Shown here: positions 62,387 through 64,000 of the stretch, piece after piece
How the letters are laid out: each line of letters starts with the position of its first letter
Numbering within the stretch: the first letter of the stretch is position 1
DNA from: Candidatus Dormiibacterota bacterium
Lineage (GTDB): Bacteria > Chloroflexota > Dormibacteria > Aeolococcales > Aeolococcaceae
DNA length: 64,000 nt
Reading direction: 5' to 3'
Assembly: GCA_019245575.1 (NCBI GenBank)
Contig: JAFARE010000040.1
Location: 1-64,000 of the forward strand
The notes under the pieces: generated by a model
The model's database searches: none
Seen by the model: the letters and a program-made list of their open reading frames with translations, nothing else
What the model was told of the DNA's origin: nothing
Position numbers and translations under genes: made by a program

Positions 62387-62569
62387 TCAGCGGCGAGAGC
62401 TGAATTCGCCCCGCCTCGCTGCGATGAATGTCAGTAGGCCAGCGGCCAGGGCAGCCGCGATAGATGCCGCCAACAGCCACCAGAACGTGCTCACTTCGCC
62501 CACCGCGGTCGCAACGACGATCAGCGCGACGACCATTAGGCCAACCAATCCCGCCATTAGACGAAGCAC
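62387..62569 (-). CDS. Small membrane protein, 60 aa
   Basis: Two predicted membrane segments: MAGLVGLMVVALIVVATAVG and WWLLAASIAAALAAGLLTFI. Ends GEFSSRR. No family recognised. GTG 62569 or ATG 62557. Copy 3 of the 24-nt repeat lies ~85 nt upstream. Confidence 0.45.
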   Translation of the reverse strand: MLRLMAGLVGLMVVALIVVATAVGEVSTFWWLLAASIAAALAAGLLTFIAARRGEFSSRR

Positions 62570-62652
62570 TACGCCGGCCCTCTGCCTGCGGGCAAGCCCT
62601 GCCCTCCTGACATCTGTCGGATGCTAACAGGCTGTCGGAGGCTGTTCGTCGG

Positions 62653-62676
62653 GGGTCATTGGCGGATGCTCGCCTG
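62653..62676. repeat. Dispersed 24-nt repeat, copy 3
   Basis: GGGTCATTGGCGGATGCTCG and following CCTG. Two differences from copy 2. The adjacent 62610-62650 holds a short imperfect tandem (CTGTCGGATGCT / CTGTCGGAGGCT). The rest of 62570-62739 has no gene I can support. Confidence 0.5.
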
Positions 62677-62739
62677 TCCGGCGTCGGCTTCCCTTGTAAG
62701 GACGTCCGCATGCGGTGCCGTAGGCGTGCGCCGCGAACG

Positions 62740-63147
62740 TCACGCCGCCGGCTGCACCTGCGACGTGCAGAAGCTGCAGCGGCGCGCGGCTTTCGGAATG
62801 GTGCTGAGGCATTCGGGGCACTCGCGCGTCGCCACGTCCACCGCGGGCTTGGCGCGCCGTTCCGCCAGCTTGTTCATCGGCAGCACCACCACGAAATAGA
62901 CCACGGCGGCGATGGCGAGGAAGGAGATGATCGCGTTGATCACGTCGCCGTAGAGGAAGTGGCTGTTGTTGACGGTGAACGTCAGGCTGCTGAAGTCCGG
63001 CTTGCCCACGATGGCTGCGATGAGCGGCGTCAGCAGGTCCTTGACGATCGCGGTCACAACCGCGGTGAACGCAACGCCGATGACCACGGCGATGGCCAGG
63101 TCGATGACGTTGCCGCGAAGGATGAAGTCGCGGAACCCCTTGAACAT
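62740..63147 (-). CDS. mscL: Large-conductance mechanosensitive channel with C-terminal zinc-ribbon
   Basis: 135 residues. FKGFRDFILRGNVIDLAIAV is the conserved N-terminus and first membrane helix; second helix is VINAIISFLAIAAVVYFVVV. Opens under membrane tension to release solutes. The C-terminus has CPEC and CSFC, a zinc-ribbon that replaces the plain helical bundle of E. coli MscL. Good ribosome-binding site (GGAGGAC). Begins 23 nt after the trpS stop, so is probably in an operon with trpS. Confidence 0.95.
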   Translation of the reverse strand: MFKGFRDFILRGNVIDLAIAVVIGVAFTAVVTAIVKDLLTPLIAAIVGKPDFSSLTFTVNNSHFLYGDVINAIISFLAIAAVVYFVVVLPMNKLAERRAKPAVDVATRECPECLSTIPKAARRCSFCTSQVQPAA

Positions 63148-63170
63148 CGGCTGTCCTCCGCGCTGCCGGC

Positions 63171-64000
63171 TCAGCGCAAACCCATCGCCACCTGCACCCG
63201 CCGCAGGGTGGCGCCGGCCACGGCCGAAACCCGCTCCGCAGACTCGGCCAGCAGGCGCTGCAGCGCCGCGTCGTCGGAGCGGAGGTCAGCATATTTCGCC
63301 TGGATGGGTTGCAGCGCATCCACCATCGCATCCGTCACCGCGGACTTGAGCGCGCTGTAGGGCTTGCCCTCGAACGCGGCGAGCGCGGCGCGCGAGTCCA
63401 GGCCGCGCAGCGCCGCGTACATGTCGAGCAGGTTGGCCACGCCGGGGCCCACCGGGTCGCGCACCGCGGGCTCGGTGTCCGTCTGGGCCCGCGCCACCTT
63501 GCGGCGGATGACGTCGGGCGGGTCGAGCAGCAGCACAGCGTGGCCGGGCCGCTCGATGGCGATGCTCTTGCTCATCTTCTCCAGCGGAGCGTCGAGGCCC
63601 ATGACCCGCGCGCCCACGTCGCGAATCAGGGGCTGCGGCACCTTGACCACGTCGCCGTGCAGCGAGTTGAGCCGCTGCGCCACGTCGCGGGTCAGCTCGA
63701 TGTGCTGGCGCTGGTCCTCACCCACGGGCACGTAGTCCGCGTCATAGAGAAGGATGTCCGCCGCCATCAGGTCCGGGTAGACGAACACGCCCGTGCTGAT
63801 GCGCTCGCGGCCCTGTGCCTGGCTGCGCGCCTTGAATTGCGTCATGCGCTCTAGCCATCCCATCGGCGTCAAACACTCCACGATCCACGCCAATTCGGCG
63901 TGCGCGGGCACGTGCGACTGCACAAAGATCTCGCACCGCGCGGGATCGAGGCCGCACGCCACGTAGAGAGCGGCCAGCTCGAGCACGTTCGCGCGCAGCT
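63171..64000 (-). CDS. trpS: Tryptophanyl-tRNA synthetase, 3' part (5' end outside window)
   Basis: At least 276 C-terminal codons. ELAALYVACGLDPARCEIFV, SHVPAHAELAWIVECLTPMG, GVFVYPDLMAADILLYDADY, PVGEDQRQHIELTRDVAQR and PLEKMSKSIAIERP (KMSKS loop) are standard bacterial TrpRS. HIGH motif lies upstream beyond the window. Charges tRNA-Trp. Confidence 0.96.
   Translation of the reverse strand, partial: LRANVLELAALYVACGLDPARCEIFVQSHVPAHAELAWIVECLTPMGWLERMTQFKARSQAQGRERISTGVFVYPDLMAADILLYDADYVPVGEDQRQHIELTRDVAQRLNSLHGDVVKVPQPLIRDVGARVMGLDAPLEKMSKSIAIERPGHAVLLLDPPDVIRRKVARAQTDTEPAVRDPVGPGVANLLDMYAALRGLDSRAALAAFEGKPYSALKSAVTDAMVDALQPIQAKYADLRSDDAALQRLLAESAERVSAVAGATLRRVQVAMGLR

Overview
This is a 64 kb window of a very GC-rich (around 70% by eye), gene-dense bacterial chromosome. 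The gene content suggests a Terrabacteria-type lineage, either an actinobacterium or a Chloroflexota/Dormibacterota-like soil bacterium. Pointers are DUF222/HNH proteins, an MshA-like glycosyltransferase, CGAAC-N4-GTTCG LexA boxes, MscL with a zinc-ribbon tail, an ECF-type vitamin B12 system and many GTG starts with 4-nt overlaps. The phylum is inference. I see no phage, insertion sequence or CRISPR array.

Layout. 1-6.8 kb: mixed metabolism (end of a GltD-like oxidoreductase, glycerophosphodiesterase, AidB-like acyl-CoA dehydrogenase, an HNH/DUF222 nuclease with an SOS-type promoter, a secreted coiled-coil CHAP protein, a RibD-like reductase). 7.0-8 kb: tRNA-His, tRNA-Arg and a histidine phosphatase. 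8-24.3 kb: one minus-strand operon with all fourteen complex I genes (nuoA-N), ending in a GlcE-like FAD protein and resB. 24.4-34.5 kb: SDR, a structured convergent intergenic element, DUF3048 lipoprotein, DUF488, a processive GT2, an M1 aminopeptidase with an altered zinc motif, a GT4, DUF6081, PRC-barrel and DinB proteins.

34.5-41.5 kb: a toxin-antitoxin pair, then a cobalamin riboswitch leading a five-gene operon. Its first two products are surface-anchored proteins resembling the alpha-barrel and beta-domain halves of animal intrinsic factor/transcobalamin. The last three are the T, fused A-A and S parts of an ECF transporter. Together they look like a complete B12 capture and import system.

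41.5-53.3 kb: a tightly coupled minus-strand operon whose core is a hybrid respiratory module: two cytochrome bd subunit I (CydA)-like proteins, a Rieske protein, a cytochrome b and a small membrane protein. It is led by a USP-USP-PCP_red-rubredoxin-like protein and followed by a degenerate receiver protein and an ABC exporter with a lipoprotein. A divergent PCP_red gene faces it across a perfect inverted repeat. I regard this as the most likely undescribed system in the window.

53.3-64 kb: two more VapBC modules (one overlapping the start of an archaeal-type tyrosyl-tRNA synthetase), a flavodoxin/ferredoxin-NADP reductase, an S51-type peptidase, the second SOS-controlled DUF222/HNH paralogue, several small hypothetical genes sharing a 24-nt upstream repeat, mscL and the 3' part of trpS, which runs off the window.

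A recurring theme is leaderless expression: at least seven starts lie 6-8 nt downstream of a TANNNT -10 element with no ribosome-binding site.
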